64,000 nt of DNA from positions 1,116,001 through 1,180,000 of the forward strand of contig JAMWFC010000113.1 in the NCBI GenBank assembly GCA_027475525.1, written 5' to 3'. The notes below the pieces were generated by a model. That model did no database searches and was not told the DNA's origin. It was given only the letters and a program-made list of their open reading frames with translations. This DNA comes from Macrolepiota albuminosa. Its lineage: Eukaryota; Basidiomycota; Agaricomycetes; Agaricales; Agaricaceae. Position numbers and translations under genes: made by a program. Of the stretch, positions 1 to 9,115 are shown piece by piece; position 1 is the first letter of the stretch; every line of letters begins with the position of its first letter.

Positions 1-692
1 GAAGCTTGATGATCTATCAAAAACTGACGGACAGCTTAGTGTTTGACCTTGGCGTCTGACACCGCTTACCGTCTCGATTTGGCGCCCAACGTCGCTTAGG
101 TGTTCTGACAGACAGAAGGGTGATGGATTGATGGTTTAGCACCGCGATCTGCCGCCTGGTGGCGCCAAGGGTCCTCAAAGGACGGTAGGGATCGGAAACC
201 GTTGGAGCTACCCCTATGAAATTTTCCAGTTTACCGCACTTTGGCGATGGTTGGTCACTGGCGACGGTGAACTCCTTGTAGTATATATATTACTTACCGA
301 CTTGTACATCCACCATCAGAACAATAGACCACAGTTTACTCCCCTTTCCTCAGTCTCCCTTACGCTCAAGAGCTCATTTACGCTACGGTCGGCAACGTCA
401 AACTCATCGGCAGTTGCAGACGCTCGCCAACACTCGACATACTCGCGCCTTGCAACTACGGCAGGCATTATCGACGCTTAGAACTTCGCTAAGCTTATCG
501 TGCTCTTGCCGCTCACCCTTGCCGTCTTCACTTACCGCATTTCCTTAGGCGCTTTACCTTAGCGCTTGACACTTGCCGACCCCGTTACCGACTTTTCTCA
601 TTTTCTTAGGCGCGTTCTCTGGGACCTGCCCGGGACTCCTCATATTACTTTTAGCGCGCCCAACGCAAGCTCTTGGTCCGGTAACACTACTG
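1..692. other. No gene recognised; left flank of a truncated LINE
   Basis: No open frame here resembles a known protein. The stretch is rich in short TTACCG/GCTTAC-like words but has no clear tandem period. The homology of LINE ORF2 on the minus strand fades at about 740-760, so this part is either flanking DNA or an unrecognisable insert at the truncated 3' end of the LINE. Confidence 0.4.
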
Positions 693-1127
693 CTACATTT
701 GTTGCTGACCAAAACTTTGGGCGTCATCAACGGCGTCTCTGCTATGTGTGTGTCCCCCTCTCGACCTTGGCTGGCTATAAATGTTTATTATGGTTGCTGT
801 TGGGTAGTTAGCTTGTGTAATATCCAGTACCTGGATATCGAGATCTTTTGCAATGTCTGACCTCAATGTGACTGTGAAGTCTTGTCGTCTCTTGGCGTAT
901 GTTAAGACCCTGGGTCTTTTGTCATGCGGGACAGTCGCGACTGGTAAGATTGGGGTCCAGGCCCCCAGCGCTGCCGGGCCTCGCTGTCCGTTACCTATCT
1001 CTCCCCACCAGGGTTCCGTAACCAGAATTATGTCGAATTTATCTATGAATGAATTAAGCATGGTGTGGCATACCACATTGCTGCGATTAGTGTTAAGCTG
1101 TGCAACTCGGATGGGCTTTGTTTTCAT
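693..1127 (-). pseudogene. LINE ORF2 fragment, N-terminal part of AP-like endonuclease
   Basis: The frame starts with ATG at 1127-1125, overlapping the ORF1 stop by ATGA. The first ~115 residues carry signatures of the exonuclease-endonuclease-phosphatase fold: an RVAQLNTNRS strand at the start, a DIILVTEPWW motif containing the catalytic Glu, and the INIY strand. After residue ~118 the similarity stops and the frame runs into a short tail that looks unrelated. The catalytic His/Asp motifs of the endonuclease C-terminal half and the whole reverse transcriptase are absent, so the product cannot support retrotransposition. Confidence 0.75.
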
Positions 1128-2983
1128 GAGGACGGGACGTTACCGTTCGTTGGTCTGTCCGTTTCCTCTTGCCCTTCCATCTCGTCGTCTGCCCATGACG
1201 CCAGTCCTTCTCCTTCCTCATTCAGGAGGTTTTCCAGTGACATGAACCTGTTTGCGTTTTTGGCTGGGCCTGCCTTCGCTTTTTCGCCTTTGTCTTGTGC
1301 GTCGGTGGGCTTCGCGCCTGTCTCCGCTGTCTGGTTCCCCGTCTGTTGTTCGCCTTTGTTGTTCCCTACATACGTCCCCGCCTTTGCGCTCGGCTCTTCC
1401 ACTCTCATCTTCCCACCTTTCCTCCTTCTGGTCACTGCTCTGCCTGCCGCTCCTCCATTTTCCCTCTCCCTCGCTAGCATCTGATATCTCTTCCTCTCTG
1501 GGCACTTCCTTTCCATCGCTGGGTGGTCGCCTCCGCAGTTCGCGCACTTGGGGTGCCTGTCTTCTGCTTGGTCTCCGTTCTCCGTGTCCTCGAGCATGCG
1601 TTGAAAGTCTTTCTGTTGGTGTTCTGTTTCGCTATGTTCTCCTGCGCACAATCGGCACCTTGTGAGTTGTTTGCAACGTGACACATGATGTCTGAGCGTC
1701 CAGCATTTGCTGCATTGCAGCACTGGTGGTCTGTCTGCGTGGTGGACTGTCTCGCAGAATTTTGTGTACATCGCTATGTACCCTGCTGCGAGTACCATCT
1801 TTGCGTCGTCTTCCTTTGCGAACTCCAGTACTACCGATGAGTAGTCCTTCTGTCTCAGATCTGCTTCGGCACGTAGCCACCTAGGCTTGCCAATCAGCTT
1901 TACCTTTGACATGACCAGATTGAACCTTTCAATTTCCTCCAAGAGGTCGTCGGGGGTGTGGGTGTTGTCCTCGCCGTCTCTACCCGTCCAAACGCCGTTG
2001 ATTCTAACTTTGTATCGTCTGTCGTCTGTGAGCATCTCGATGATGTGGGCCAGCACCCCGAAGATGTCTATGAACTCTCCCACGTGTTGTCGTAGCTCTT
2101 CGCCTTTTTGGTCCTCACGCATCATTATTACAAGATTCTGGTTGTAGTTGTAGTGTGCAGATGCGACGCATAGGTGCTTTGCATCCTTCGAGTGAGACAG
2201 GCGGTTGTTGATGAGGTTGACTAGCTGATGTGGGTTCAAACTGGCGGTGTCGAACTTTTCACCACGCAGGATGACGATGAGGCGTGCTGAGTAGTATTGG
2301 TCTTTGGGCGAGCGGGGGATGGTCTGTTGGTGTTGGGCTGGCACCTTGTTGAGTATCGTGTTGGCTTTGATGGGTTTGTAGACTGGTCCCGTGGCTAGGA
2401 CTGACTTTGCCCCCGACGACTCTGAAGGTCCTCTATTGCTTTCTCCGTCAGTCGCTGGTTTGGTTTCTTGGCGCGCTGCTAGGGCAGTTACCGCTTTGGC
2501 TAGGTCCTTGACCGTCGAACGTAGCTCCGCGGTTTCCTGTAGGGCACGTGCGGAATCAGCATATCCATCAGCTTGACGTTTCTCACCGGCTGCAATGAGC
2601 TCAGGCATGAACTTCTTTGCAATCGCGTGTACGTGCTCCAACGCGCATGCTCCCCATGCGTGGTGGTCCGAGAATTGTTGGAGTTCCCTCCGCAAGTTCT
2701 CCAGCTGGTATACTACTATTGCCTCTGCCTCCACCGCCGTGCGTGCCTCCGTTTCAGAGTCTGAGTCCATCTGTACTTCTGGCGGCTCCTCTGGTTTCCG
2801 CCTGGGGCGCGTCGGTGTCCTTGGGTCTTGTTCCTCGAATTGTCCGAACACGTCCGATTCCCTTTGCTTTCGTCTGCCTAGGGTCGACTTTGCCGGCGAG
2901 AATGGTGCTTGTGTCGCAGTATGTGCACTAGGGGGGCCTCCTGGCCCCCTCTTTGGTATTTTTATTACGCTCTCACTGTACAT
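1124..2983 (-). CDS. LINE ORF1, CCHC zinc-knuckle nucleic-acid-binding protein
   Basis: An intact 619-residue frame from ATG (2983-2981) to TGA. The N-terminal third is low-complexity and charged, followed by a predicted helical section around residues 80-180. The C-terminal half holds a cysteine-histidine array: C-x2-C-x4-H-x4-C (CSKCWTLRHHVSRC), then C-x2-C-x3-H-x4-H and C-x2-C-x3-H-x6-C. Proteins of this kind coat LINE RNA and act as chaperones during target-primed reverse transcription. The tail is Lys/Glu-rich. The stop codon overlaps the ORF2 start as ATGA, the layout used for termination-reinitiation in bicistronic LINEs. The frame is open and undamaged although ORF2 is truncated. Confidence 0.8.
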   Translation of the reverse strand: MYSESVIKIPKRGPGGPPSAHTATQAPFSPAKSTLGRRKQRESDVFGQFEEQDPRTPTRPRRKPEEPPEVQMDSDSETEARTAVEAEAIVVYQLENLRRELQQFSDHHAWGACALEHVHAIAKKFMPELIAAGEKRQADGYADSARALQETAELRSTVKDLAKAVTALAARQETKPATDGESNRGPSESSGAKSVLATGPVYKPIKANTILNKVPAQHQQTIPRSPKDQYYSARLIVILRGEKFDTASLNPHQLVNLINNRLSHSKDAKHLCVASAHYNYNQNLVIMMREDQKGEELRQHVGEFIDIFGVLAHIIEMLTDDRRYKVRINGVWTGRDGEDNTHTPDDLLEEIERFNLVMSKVKLIGKPRWLRAEADLRQKDYSSVVLEFAKEDDAKMVLAAGYIAMYTKFCETVHHADRPPVLQCSKCWTLRHHVSRCKQLTRCRLCAGEHSETEHQQKDFQRMLEDTENGDQAEDRHPKCANCGGDHPAMERKCPERKRYQMLARERENGGAAGRAVTRRRKGGKMRVEEPSAKAGTYVGNNKGEQQTGNQTAETGAKPTDAQDKGEKAKAGPAKNANRFMSLENLLNEEGEGLASWADDEMEGQEETDRPTNGNVPSS

Positions 2984-3030
2984 CTGTACTGTGCAGTTCG
3001 TCCTCCCCCTTGCTTGACCGTGGGAATTTC

Positions 3031-3688
3031 GCGGTCAGGTGGTGGTATCGGATCAAGAGCGCTTTAAGAATAATTTTCTAAGCTTCACCGGTCACCGGTC
3101 ACCAACCAACTTCAATTTTTCCGGGGACTAGTTTTTCCAGACCGCAAGAAAGAATAATTTTGATCACTTCGATAGATACCTTATGTGCCACGCGACTAAC
3201 TCGATTGCCGGCCACCGCTTCGTCCGAACCATACATACATCCATCCCACGACGAAGATTCTCGGATATTACACGATTATTTCATAGTTCTGCTATAGGTG
3301 TGCCGACTCGGGACCATGTATAATCACATCTGACCGTTATGCCACGTCTTCTCCGTCGTTTTCGTTTTCTTCGCCTGGCTCATACGGAATGTCACTGACT
3401 TTTCCAGCAATGTTAGCTCAACTTGATAGATCTTGCGGTTGAGCTTTCCAATTTGAGCAAGTAATTTGGCTTGTTGGCCATTGCATTGCGTAAAGTTATG
3501 GTCCTTCAATCTTTCCTTGAACTTCTACCCTGGAAGATCTGTGAGGAGTAGTCAACATGCCACCTACAATCAGCAATACATGCTCGTTGCGCCGCCTAGT
3601 CCACGGGCTTCCATCTAATTTGGCTCCGGCGATGGACATCCTTGTCCGGGGAACTCTAAGTGAGCCTAAATCCGCCTTAACTTAGGTC
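3031..3688. other. Intergenic, promoter side of the DUF5648 gene
   Basis: No convincing coding sequence. One short open frame at 3324-3509 (minus) has no recognisable motif. The right end holds the TATA box of the gene starting at 3729. Confidence 0.5.
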
Positions 3689-3695
3689 TATAAAA
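3689..3695 (+). promoter_or_regulatory. TATA box of the DUF5648 gene
   Basis: TATAAAA, 34 bp upstream of the ATG at 3729. This leaves only a very short 5' UTR if transcription starts ~25-30 bp downstream. Confidence 0.6.
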
Positions 3696-3728
3696 GCGAC
3701 CTATCCAAACGTTAGTCTCTCAGCAAAA

Positions 3729-4351
3729 ATGAACTTTATCCTCGCCCTCGTCTCTGCTCTCATTGCGATCTCCCAAACGTCTGCTCTGGTCTTGAGCAAA
3801 GATAACGTGACTGCTAATACCACCGATGTAATCCCTCCGTTATATCATTCCACATTACAGCAACGTTTACACATTTTCAGGAAAAAGCAGCAGCAGCAGC
3901 AGCCTGCGGTGATCCCAGGCATACCCTTCCCCTCTTGCGAGCCAATAATGGTGCCGTCCGAGATCATTTTTACACAACCAATGCTGGTGAGATGCAAAAT
4001 GCCGTAACGAATCTAGGATACGTCAGAGAAGGTATCACGGGATACGTGTTTACCAGAGATCAAGCAGGCAATGTTCCTCTCTATCGGCTTTATCAACCGG
4101 CGACGCGTGATCATTTCTATACCACTAGCGCACCAGAGAGGGATAATGCCATTAACCTCTATGGATATATGTATGAAGGAGTTGCAGGCCATTGTTATCC
4201 CAACAAGTCGTGCGGCGGACTTCCCTTATATCGCTCTTACAATCCTTCTGCGAGCGACCATTTCTATACTATGTCTGAGGCCGAAAGGAATAGTGCACAA
4301 GCAGGTGGATGGAATTATGAAGGGGTCGCTTGTTACATGTACCCTTACTGA
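3729..4351 (+). CDS. Small secreted DUF5648-like repeat protein
   Basis: Two exons. Exon 1 (3729-3827) gives a signal peptide of ~19 residues (MNFILALVSALIAISQTSA). Exon 2 (3881-4351) gives the rest, 189 residues in all. The 53-nt intron ends in ATTTTCAG at 3880; a GT at 3807 would give the same reading frame, so the donor is not fixed. The intron joins two frames that otherwise look frameshifted. The mature protein contains three copies of a motif of the type DHFYT(T/M) followed by a GY/GW...EG(I/V)AGY element, as in DUF5648 (PF18885), a repeat found in many secreted basidiomycete and bacterial proteins. Its biochemical role is unknown. A run of alanines follows the splice junction. Confidence 0.75.
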
Positions 4352-5786
4352 AGGTGAATCGGTAAAACCTTTTGTTTACTTCATTGTCCTTACGCCGAGC
4401 CTCCCCTGGCCAGATGCAAAGTAACTGAGTTCATCGAGAAGAAATGCGGGATAGGAGGGACAGAAGATGATCTTTCCGATTACCTCGCATGAGCCTTGTA
4501 TCCATCCTGAACAATTGACTGTGCATGTTGATCTGAGTACATGTACTCAGAATGAGTGATAACATAAGTTCATATTGTCGTTCATGAAGGCTTCCTAAAT
4601 CTTTGTTCTCCGTACAGAGTACCTGCCGTCATGATCCCTGAGAACAAAAATCGAGTTTAAGGTCCGGAGAATTTTGGAAAATGTGGCCCTATATGTATAT
4701 AACATTGCCTTAACTCCCTAGGCAAAAGTCGAGACTTAGGATGGGATATGAGGACGGACAGGTTTGCTCACATGATTATGGGCCTCAGATACGAATTTCG
4801 GTATGAGTTTTGGGTTAGAACCACTCGTGTCAAGTGAATGTACATCTGCTGTCGTTTCACTACGAAAGCGATATTGAATCATTGGCAGCGCAATGCGGCA
4901 TTTCTCAGTCCCAACCTCGGCCGATTTTTCCCACTTATAATCAGCTATGAGCAATGGACTTGATGATCTAACGTTTGTATTCAATATCACCTTCCAAACG
5001 CGAAGGAAACCTGTATCCCATAACGTTTTCGGACAAGCGCAAGGGCGTTACAGTAGTTAATCTGCACGCAAGGTCTCGTTTCCTCTATCGCAACTACGAA
5101 TTGACATTTGGTGCCTTAACAATGATGCCGGTGTAAATTCAAAGCACGGATTATTAGTCAAGAAGCTTGGATTGCCCGCATCCCATTATAAAATATATCA
5201 CAATGAGGAATTTCTGGCTCTTGGCCTCAGGATCAGTCCGAAATTCAAAGAGCCCGGGAAAGCCCAGAGCAGTGGAAGAGTTTACGATCATAACCATATT
5301 CAAGATCTAAGATACAAAATGTTGCATATTTTTAGAAGAAGGTACATTGTAACTTGGGGCTGCTTGAGTGCTCTGCCAACCTCTGAAATGACGCCGTCTG
5401 CAGAATTTCATCGCAGGCTCGAAGCTTAATGTAGAAAGAAATCAATGCGCATCAAGTCAGACGGTATCGGTGAGTTAAGAGCTTCAGCTGAGGGGGACAT
5501 TGGAAGACACGAATATGCCGTGATCACAAGAGACTGGAGAGAGAAATAACTTTTATGATTATCCCTGGCCAAAAAGTACATGTCCGTGCATCCCTTCCTG
5601 TCGTTTCTAGATTTTGGTGAAGTGATCAATCAGATGGAGCACTAATCTAACAGAGCACTTTAACGTTCATTCTTACCCGTGCAGCGACAAAAAGTATATA
5701 TTCAACAAAACATCAGTACGATACGAACATTGGATAGAAAATAAGATATCCGGGTTGTGCGAGATTATGCGCGGGGGCCGAATGTA
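4352..5786. other. Intergenic, no supported gene
   Basis: Open frames here are under 90 codons, start at non-ATG codons and show no family motif. They were not accepted as genes. The interval lies between two convergent genes and presumably holds both 3' UTRs. Confidence 0.5.
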
Positions 5787-7132
5787 CTAGTCGTCGCCGA
5801 TCTTAGGCGCGAGATAGTAGCGGATGTAACCCTGACCAAAGTCATATGATACCTGAAAAAACCGTCAGGACGCTGGCCAGAAGGCGGAAGGGAGACTCAC
5901 AAGAAGTGGTACGTCATTGCTCATCATGAATTGCACGCGGCTCGACAAGCTGGCGCTCTTTGAGAAGTTGACAAGGTATTTCAGGGAGAAAGTAAGCGAA
6001 ACGTGTGCGTTCATCTCAATGTGGACACCCTCTTCCTCTTCGTCTTCCTCGTCTTCATCTTCCGCCTTTTTCTTGCCCTTGCGTTTCGATGACGAGGCGG
6101 TCTTGGCCTTCTTTGAGGGTTTATCAGAGCTTGAGGACTATAGATGATTAGTCAGGTGCATCATTGGATATGTCGACACGAACGACACGAACCTTCTTAC
6201 GCTTCTTGCCACCCTCGTCTTCATCCTCGTCTTCATCTTCCTTTTCTTCCTCACCATCATCATCCGAGTTAGCCTTGAATTCCTCTTCACCATTCATGTC
6301 CACATCTCCATCTGCCTCCCTCTTGATTTTCTTCTGCTTCTTCGTCTTCTTTTTGTCCGACTCCTCCTCGTCTGCATCAACATCCACAACTTCAGTTTCT
6401 TCCCCGTCTTCTTCCTTTTTCGGCTTCTTGAGCTTGCGTTGATTGACTTTTCCGATAGAATTGGAATCGCTCGGGCGCAAAAGGACGCTGCCATTAGCAG
6501 CCTCACCGTCACTTGCAAAACGCACACCCTCCTTCGAAACTTCGATCCTCACGCTCTCACCAAGGAGAGAGAGGTCGCGCACGATACGCGTAAACTCAGA
6601 TGAAGGCATCGTGACACGAGCGTCGTACTCCGTGTCTGGAATACCGAGATTGTCAGAGTCAATATCCATGAGTTTCATGTCGTATTCCGCTATACGATCA
6701 GAAGCTGTGACGCGTCGTCAGCGAGGCAAAAAAAGAGGTTGTTAAAGCAGCAACGCGTACACTTTGATTCGTACACGAGGTTGAGAACATCAGCTTCATC
6801 GGCAGCTTTTATGGTGCACTCGTCGTCATCTTTTGCGCATTTTAGCACCTTTGTCAAACTGTTGAGGTTGACACCTAGCGGCATGGGGCGATCACAACGA
6901 TAGCGCTTGAAGCCTGTTGCTTCCAGAAGAACGGATACAAGCGCGACGTGCGAGTTGTCCATGGCTTGCAACGTGATCCCCTCTTCATTGCAGTCGAAAT
7001 TCGCGTCATTGACGAGTTCCTTGATAGCTGTTAGACTTGATGAGCTCAAGTGCTCAAGTATGTTCTTTAGTGGTACTGACCGTCAAGGAGCTTTTTCAAA
7101 GTTCCGGCTTCTGCAAGTTTGGCTTCAAGCAT
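5787..7132 (-). CDS. PCNA: Proliferating cell nuclear antigen, with long charged insertion
   Basis: Five exons on the minus strand: 7132-7081, 7027-6761, 6704-6193, 6137-5901 and 5852-5787, giving 377 residues. The product is the sliding clamp that tethers replicative polymerases and repair factors to DNA. It starts [10 protein letters not shown] and contains [10 protein letters not shown], the interdomain connector [12 protein letters not shown] (residues ~118-129) that receives PIP-box peptides, and the C-terminus [10 protein letters not shown]. Lys164, the ubiquitin/SUMO switch residue, falls exactly at position 164 in VSKEGVRF, which supports the splice model. Other fungal and animal PCNAs are about 260 residues long. 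The extra ~115 residues are one Lys/Glu/Asp-rich insert between residues ~184 and the strand GVHIEMN. Intron 3 (6192-6138) lies within the insert. Similar inserts are known from basidiomycete PCNA. Donor sites include GTCAGT, GTACGC and GTTCGT. Confidence 0.93.
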
Positions 7133-7139
7133 GGTGTCT

Positions 7140-7210
7140 ACGCGTCCTTGAAGAGGTGAGGGCGAGGGCGAGGAAAGGATTCTACAACAAAACGCGTGAC
7201 TGTCACGCGT
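7140..7210 (-). promoter_or_regulatory. Three MluI cell-cycle boxes upstream of PCNA
   Basis: ACGCGT occurs at 7140-7145, 7192-7197 and 7205-7210, that is 8-78 bp upstream of the PCNA start codon. The last two lie within a perfect 19-bp palindrome (7192-7210; arms ACGCGTGAC and GTCACGCGT around a central T). ACGCGT is the MCB element bound by MBF-type factors that switch on S-phase genes, including yeast PCNA. Its use here is inferred from sequence and position. The interval also faces the divergent gene at 7409. Confidence 0.7.
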
Positions 7211-7408
7211 CAAACTCACAATTAGAGCGGAGCTTAAATTCGCGTTGCGTCACGTCACTTGCCGATTTCTATTTCCTCTCCTTTTGTATTTTTGTGCCAC
7301 TGCTTGTCTTTGTTCGCTCCTATATCAGCGCTGCACTACACTACCATCCTATTCACGTCCTAGTTACCGGAACTTCTCCTTTCTATCTAATCTGTACTCA
7401 AGAGCATC

Positions 7409-8376
7409 ATGACAACACTATTCAATCGTCACACGAACAGTGACTTGGCGCATACGACGCGCGCTGCTCAGCGCAAGCTGAAGCAGCTCGAGATTGAGAA
7501 AGAACAACGCATGGAAGATGCAGAGGCACTCAAGATGACAGAGGTGTGTGGTGTTTTGATTTGTCGTAACATCCCTGACTCATCGGTCAGGAACAACGAC
7601 GAATCCTCCACAATTCTTTCAGGTCGGTCAAGGTCGAATTCAGTGATTTAGATGGACTTTCGTGGTCACAAATGCCACAGAAAAGGATTACTTCTCCAGA
7701 CCAAACCTTCGTCGTCCTTACCAATGCCGATCTCGCCTGCTTTGGGCCTCACGAAACCATACGTGCTTCTGCCTCATCGCGACCGTGTCATAGAAGCAGC
7801 ATTTTGTCTCCTAATCTTTCCAGTCGCCCCCTTTTCCTATCCCCGTCCACTTCGACCCTTAGACATGCTCACTCCACCTTATCATCAAGAGAAACAATCA
7901 AAGCAATTCTGCATAATCACAGAGCAACCCGATCTCGCTCCCCTGTTAAGGGTCTATTCCCCGAGGATGCCTATGACTCTGACAGCGAACGCACTGTACA
8001 CGGGTCGGACTCAGACCTGGATGATTACTCCAGACCTAAAAAGGAACGTAAGAAGAGCATGTCCAAAAGGACCGCAGCCTTGCGAGGCGTATCGTCCCCC
8101 TCCGTACCCATGGTATCCGCTCATTCCGTTGTACAGAACCTCGCCACCGTCGTTTCGCCCAGAAAGTCGGACGGTGGTAGCCCGGCCGCATCAAAGGCAG
8201 AGTCCGAGGATGTTCCACTTCCAAGAACGACCGCTTACCCTGCGTATATTACGTATTCGAAATCTTCGCTTGTTGAACCTGATTGTTTTTCTGGGAAGCT
8301 CGATGCTTCGACGGTAAAGGCGCGTTTAAGCATCTCCAAGCCGCCATTCGCGACCATGGCTGCATACCTGCAATAG
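7409..8376 (+). CDS. Unknown protein, two exons, disordered
   Basis: Exon 1 is 7409-7543, exon 2 is 7591-8376, with a 47-nt intron (GTGTGT...CTGAC...GGTCAG); 306 residues. The N-terminus (residues 5-55) is a charged helix, QRKLKQLEIEKEQRMEDAE, that continues across the splice site and may form a coiled coil. The rest is Ser/Pro/Arg-rich and probably disordered, with an acidic patch (DAYDSDSERTVHGSDSDLDD) followed by a basic KKERKKSMSKR stretch that could act as a nuclear localisation signal. I do not recognise a family. The gene is divergent from PCNA with 276 bp between start codons, so the MCB boxes could serve both; this is an inference. Confidence 0.65.
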
Positions 8377-9115
8377 TGATTAAATGCATAGCACATCGAC
8401 GGCATTATCTCCTGTACACTTAAGACCGCCTCATTTCTATACCCGCTTCACGCGTCGTTGCTTTCCACATCCATCTCGTCACGTCTTTTTCTTGAACCAC
8501 AAATGATCACACTGCATCGCCTATCCATTCTATCATTGTCTACGCCATCGGAGGGACCTTTCTCATCCTAAATTCATATTTTATTGTTCTGGTGCAAGTA
8601 CTGCTATTTGTTGCCTAATTGTCTTTGAAATGCAATAAATATCTTCTCAATTTGAGTGCCGATTACGGGACCGTCGGTCGTGTATAGTCAACTGGGACCT
8701 TTGTTGTGATTGAAGATATCCTGGTCAAGCTTCACCCATACCCTTGTCCTTGATGCAAAACGGACCAACCTCACAATTGAAGTACAGAACATTTGGAGGT
8801 TGGGATTCCTATTGTGAAATATTCCACGAATAAGATGTGAGTCTTAGCAAGGGGCCGGAAGGTGACGTTTTTGATGTCTTTAATTGTTTTCTTTTCGCGC
8901 TTTTGCCACTTCGTCGTTAGAGGTAGTATCCGCAAGGTTTGAGAATATTAACATTGTCGTCATATATTGCAATTAGCGCATAGCAAGTTGAGGCATCGCG
9001 ACAAAACGATGGCCCCTGTTTCTATACACTATATTATTACTTATTTACGTTAGCTAGAAGAAAATCAGCCGAGTCTAGGATGCTTCAGACCTAGGGAATA
9101 TGTCAGTCTGGTCAT
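8377..9115. other. Intergenic between convergent genes
   Basis: No coding sequence seen. It holds the 3' ends of the unknown gene on the left and of the JmjC-like gene on the right; AATAAA-like words occur near 8635. Confidence 0.5.

Larger units (their letters stand above)
693..3030 (-). mobile_element. Non-LTR retrotransposon (LINE), 3'-truncated
   Basis: Two ORFs in the order ORF1 (CCHC zinc-knuckle protein) then ORF2 (endonuclease) on the minus strand define a non-LTR retrotransposon of the kind common in fungi (Tad-like is the most likely clade; inferred, not tested). ORF2 stops after the first part of the endonuclease domain, so the reverse transcriptase and the 3' end are missing. Loss of the 3' part is not the usual result of incomplete reverse transcription, which removes the 5' end. 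A later deletion or insertion is more likely. The 5' border near 3030 is approximate, and no target-site duplication can be assigned. Confidence 0.75.

Noticed and set aside
251..860. Short plus-strand open frames near the left edge
   Set aside because: They lie in or next to the antisense side of the LINE, overlap each other in different frames and have no recognisable motif.
3324..3509. 61-codon minus-strand frame between the LINE and the DUF5648 gene
   Set aside because: No motif, no clear promoter, length expected by chance.
3881..4351. DUF5648 protein as a frameshifted pseudogene
   Set aside because: A 53-nt intron with a good acceptor restores the frame and the expected cysteine-containing repeat start, so the gene appears intact.
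4736..5629. Three open frames of 67-85 codons between the DUF5648 gene and PCNA
   Set aside because: The two examined start at non-ATG codons; none shows similarity to a known family.
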